Assembly (NCBI GenBank): GCA_019894735.1
Contig: JAGXOB010000128.1
Location: 1 to 6,566 of the forward strand
DNA from: Promethearchaeota archaeon
Lineage (GTDB): Archaea; Asgardarchaeota; Lokiarchaeia; Sigynarchaeales; SOKP01
DNA length: 6,566 nucleotides
Reading direction: 5' to 3'
Under the pieces are notes generated by a model. The model was given only the letters and a program-made list of their open reading frames with translations. It did not search any database and was not told the origin of the DNA. Each line of letters opens with the position of its first letter. Position 1 is the stretch's first letter. Of this stretch, positions 4,863 through 6,566 are shown piece after piece. The position numbers were made by a program, and so were the translations under genes.

Positions 4863-6177
4863 ATCACCTATAACGGGGGAAAAGATAATATCTCGAAACA
4901 AAACGCTGAGTAAAACTTATTTTAACCACGATACACTGTCAAATTATGTCAACACTTTTAGTTTTCCACGATTGGCAGGCACTGAAGGTGAAAAAAAAGC
5001 GGTTAGGTTAGCTTACGAAACTTTCGAAGAGATAGGATTTAAAAAAGATCAAATAGAGAAACAACCTTTTGATTTTTCAGATTTTTATTCTACGACCTTA
5101 CTGAAATTGCTTATGACGTTAAATCTGATATTCAATTTAAATCTTTTATTACTCTCTTATATTCATGTTTCGTTAACGATGTTATTAATCATTTTTATAT
5201 CTTTAGTTGTTTATTTAATAATTAAAGGTTCAAAACACCCAGAAATTTCAGGATTTTGGGGTGAATATTTTGGTGAAACTATTTCTTCTATAAATGTTTT
5301 TACAAAAATTCCTGCTAATAAGATGCCGGAGAAGGATGCTGGAAACATAGTACTTTCAGCTCACCTCGATTCTAAATCACAATCTATAACTACATTTTGG
5401 AGAGTTGTTCTGTATAAAATTATATTGTATAGCGTAATACTATTAGGAGGAGATTATATTTTTTTTTGGATCATTCTTTTGGGAAATTTGAATATTTCCT
5501 TTTATATTACTATGTATGTAGCTTGGATATCGATAATATTGATCTCATCTACAAATATTTGCTTATTGTTCCTTACCACACATAATAAATCTCTTGGAGC
5601 TCTTGATAACGCATCTGGAATGGCAATAGTATTCGAATTAAGCGCTTTCTTTATTAAACATCCTTTGGATAATTTCAACATTTGGTTTTGCCAATTTTCG
5701 GCAGAAGAATTAGGAACAATGGGTTCGCGCGTGTTTGTAAATAAATATGAAAATCAATTCGTTAAAGGAAGAGTTTTTCAAATTAATTTTGATATGGTTT
5801 CTTGTACATGCCATAAAAATAATAGGATTGAATATTTTAAGTCCTATGGAGTAGGTATACGTAGAGTGATTGCCCCACTTTTAAGTAAATACATTTTGCG
5901 GGCTGCTAAAAGCGAAAACTTATCGGTGAAAGGGCTCCATTTAAGCACTGGAGCACATACAGATACAATTCCTTTTCGTCTAAGGGATTACGATGCAATT
6001 GATATTACTACTGGAGCAGCATCGCTATACACTCATACAGTTAAAGATACTCCTGAAAAAGTAGATCCTAAAATTTTACTTGACACATGTAATTTATTTC
6101 GAGAAACAATAAAGTTAATTGATGATGATTATAGCATTTTATGTGAAAATCAAGACCTTAAATGTGATATTGAATGA
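4840..6177 (+). CDS. M28 family zinc metallopeptidase with internal membrane segments
   Basis: A 445-residue protein of peptidase family M28 (aminopeptidase-type, two zinc ions). Catalytic signatures: FPRLAGTEGEKKA (42-54); SAHLDS (173-178, zinc ligands H175 and D177); GALDNASG (253-260, bridging D256); SAEE (287-290, general base E289 and ligand E290); NFDMV (316-320, D318); GAHTDTIPF (371-379); and YTHTVKDTPEKVDP (397-410, last zinc ligand H399). All ligands are intact, so activity is expected. Four hydrophobic segments interrupt this domain, at about 85-107, 109-128, 188-215 and 220-246. They form two hairpins, the second lying between the HLDS and LDN ligands. Basic flanks suggest the catalytic part faces the cytoplasm. 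There is no signal peptide. The substrate is unknown. The start is GTG at 4840, overlapping tmk by 23 bases. There is no in-frame ATG before the conserved RLAGTEG motif, so this or another non-ATG codon must be used. The stop overlaps the next gene (ATGA). Confidence 0.9.
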   Translation: MESKLNTKSPITGEKIISRNKTLSKTYFNHDTLSNYVNTFSFPRLAGTEGEKKAVRLAYETFEEIGFKKDQIEKQPFDFSDFYSTTLLKLLMTLNLIFNLNLLLLSYIHVSLTMLLIIFISLVVYLIIKGSKHPEISGFWGEYFGETISSINVFTKIPANKMPEKDAGNIVLSAHLDSKSQSITTFWRVVLYKIILYSVILLGGDYIFFWIILLGNLNISFYITMYVAWISIILISSTNICLLFLTTHNKSLGALDNASGMAIVFELSAFFIKHPLDNFNIWFCQFSAEELGTMGSRVFVNKYENQFVKGRVFQINFDMVSCTCHKNNRIEYFKSYGVGIRRVIAPLLSKYILRAAKSENLSVKGLHLSTGAHTDTIPFRLRDYDAIDITTGAASLYTHTVKDTPEKVDPKILLDTCNLFRETIKLIDDDYSILCENQDLKCDIE

Positions 6178-6566
6178 GTTATACACTAGCAGAAAAAATA
6201 TTAAAAACACATTCTAAAGTAGAAAAAATCTCACCTGGACAATTTGTGGAAGCAGAAATTGATTTAATAATGGTACACGAGCAGTTGGGGGGAAGAATTC
6301 ACTTAGAATATGAAAAGCTCGGGATAGACTATGTTTGGGATCCTAATAAAATATTCTTTATTCTCGATCATTGGGTACCCGCCCCAACTATCAACGCAGC
6401 ACGAATGCACCAAGATTGCGTTAAATTTGCAGAAAAATATAAATTTGTCCATAATATGGGAATTAACAAAGGAATCTGCCATCAAGTTCTACCAGAACTG
6501 GGGTTTTCAAGACCAGGGATGTTAATAGTCGGTTCTGATAGTCATACAACTACATATGGTGCTTTC
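6174..6566 (+). CDS. leuC: Isopropylmalate dehydratase / homoaconitase large subunit, N-terminal part
   Basis: The frame starting with ATG at 6174 runs open to the window end, giving the first 131 residues of a protein expected to be about 420 long. It belongs to the LeuC/HacA group of the aconitase superfamily, which isomerises 2- and 3-hydroxy tricarboxylate-type acids with a 4Fe-4S cluster together with a separate small subunit. Visible: DHWVPAP (65-71); HNMGINKGICHQVLPELG (93-110), a conserved block typical of the archaeal subunits; and the VGSDSHTTTYGAF segment (119-131), the superfamily DSHT signature. The cluster-binding cysteines lie beyond the window. Isopropylmalate dehydratase (leucine synthesis) and homoaconitase cannot be separated from this fragment, so leuC is a provisional symbol. 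The start is fixed by the ATGA overlap with the peptidase gene and by the next Met being at residue 33. Probably cotranscribed with tmk and the peptidase. Confidence 0.93.
   Translation, partial: MSYTLAEKILKTHSKVEKISPGQFVEAEIDLIMVHEQLGGRIHLEYEKLGIDYVWDPNKIFFILDHWVPAPTINAARMHQDCVKFAEKYKFVHNMGINKGICHQVLPELGFSRPGMLIVGSDSHTTTYGAF

Noticed and set aside
6303..6525. Two short open frames at 6303-6485 (-) and 6331-6525 (+)
   Set aside because: The frame from 6174 encodes the aconitase-family motifs throughout this stretch, so these are out-of-frame shadows of a gene cut by the window end.
1..6566. Search for tRNA, rRNA, CRISPR arrays, transposases, inverted-repeat ends or toxin-antitoxin pairs
   Set aside because: Nothing with the required structure was seen on either strand by eye. 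The genes are mainly metabolic and the gaps are short.

Overview
The window looks like archaeal chromosomal DNA. It is AT-rich, arginine is mostly AGA/AGG, and few genes have a Shine-Dalgarno site. TATA-like boxes sit at a near-constant distance upstream of several starts, gene ends carry T-runs without hairpins, and the aconitase-family and dTMP kinase genes have an archaeal look. An Asgard (Lokiarchaeia-like) source is my best guess. It rests on overall feel, not on a marker gene.

Layout. At the left edge (1-315, +) lies the C-terminal end of a multi-pass membrane protein of unknown function. It converges on two minus-strand genes: a bacterial-type shikimate kinase (aroK, 337-864) and a flavin reductase-like FMN protein (930-1481). 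A 108-base divergent promoter region separates these from a plus-strand pair joined by an ATGA overlap: shikimate dehydrogenase (aroE, 1590-2459) and prephenate dehydrogenase (tyrA, 2456-3370). Next comes a stretch with no obvious gene. On close reading it holds an 82-codon open frame (3434-3682, +) with no normal start codon, probably a gene remnant or a gene with an unusual start. It converges on a minus-strand membrane zinc-ribbon protein (3702-4097) whose N-terminal part is arranged like a LITAF domain. A second divergent region leads to a tightly overlapping plus-strand cluster: dTMP kinase (4233-4862), an M28 metallopeptidase with four membrane segments inside its catalytic domain (4840-6177), and the first 131 codons of an isopropylmalate dehydratase/homoaconitase large subunit (6174 to the window end).

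Function. AroK and AroE catalyse consecutive steps of the shikimate pathway (dehydroshikimate to shikimate to shikimate 3-phosphate), and TyrA acts further down toward tyrosine, so the left half is an aromatic amino acid locus. The aconitase-family gene points to leucine or a related 2-oxoacid chain-extension pathway starting at the right edge. The dTMP kinase and membrane peptidase share a transcript with it but no evident pathway.

I found no RNA gene, CRISPR array, insertion sequence or clear defence or mobile system. The points most worth following are the peptidase architecture, the LITAF-like zinc protein, the altered P-loop of the dTMP kinase and the hidden open frame at 3434-3682.
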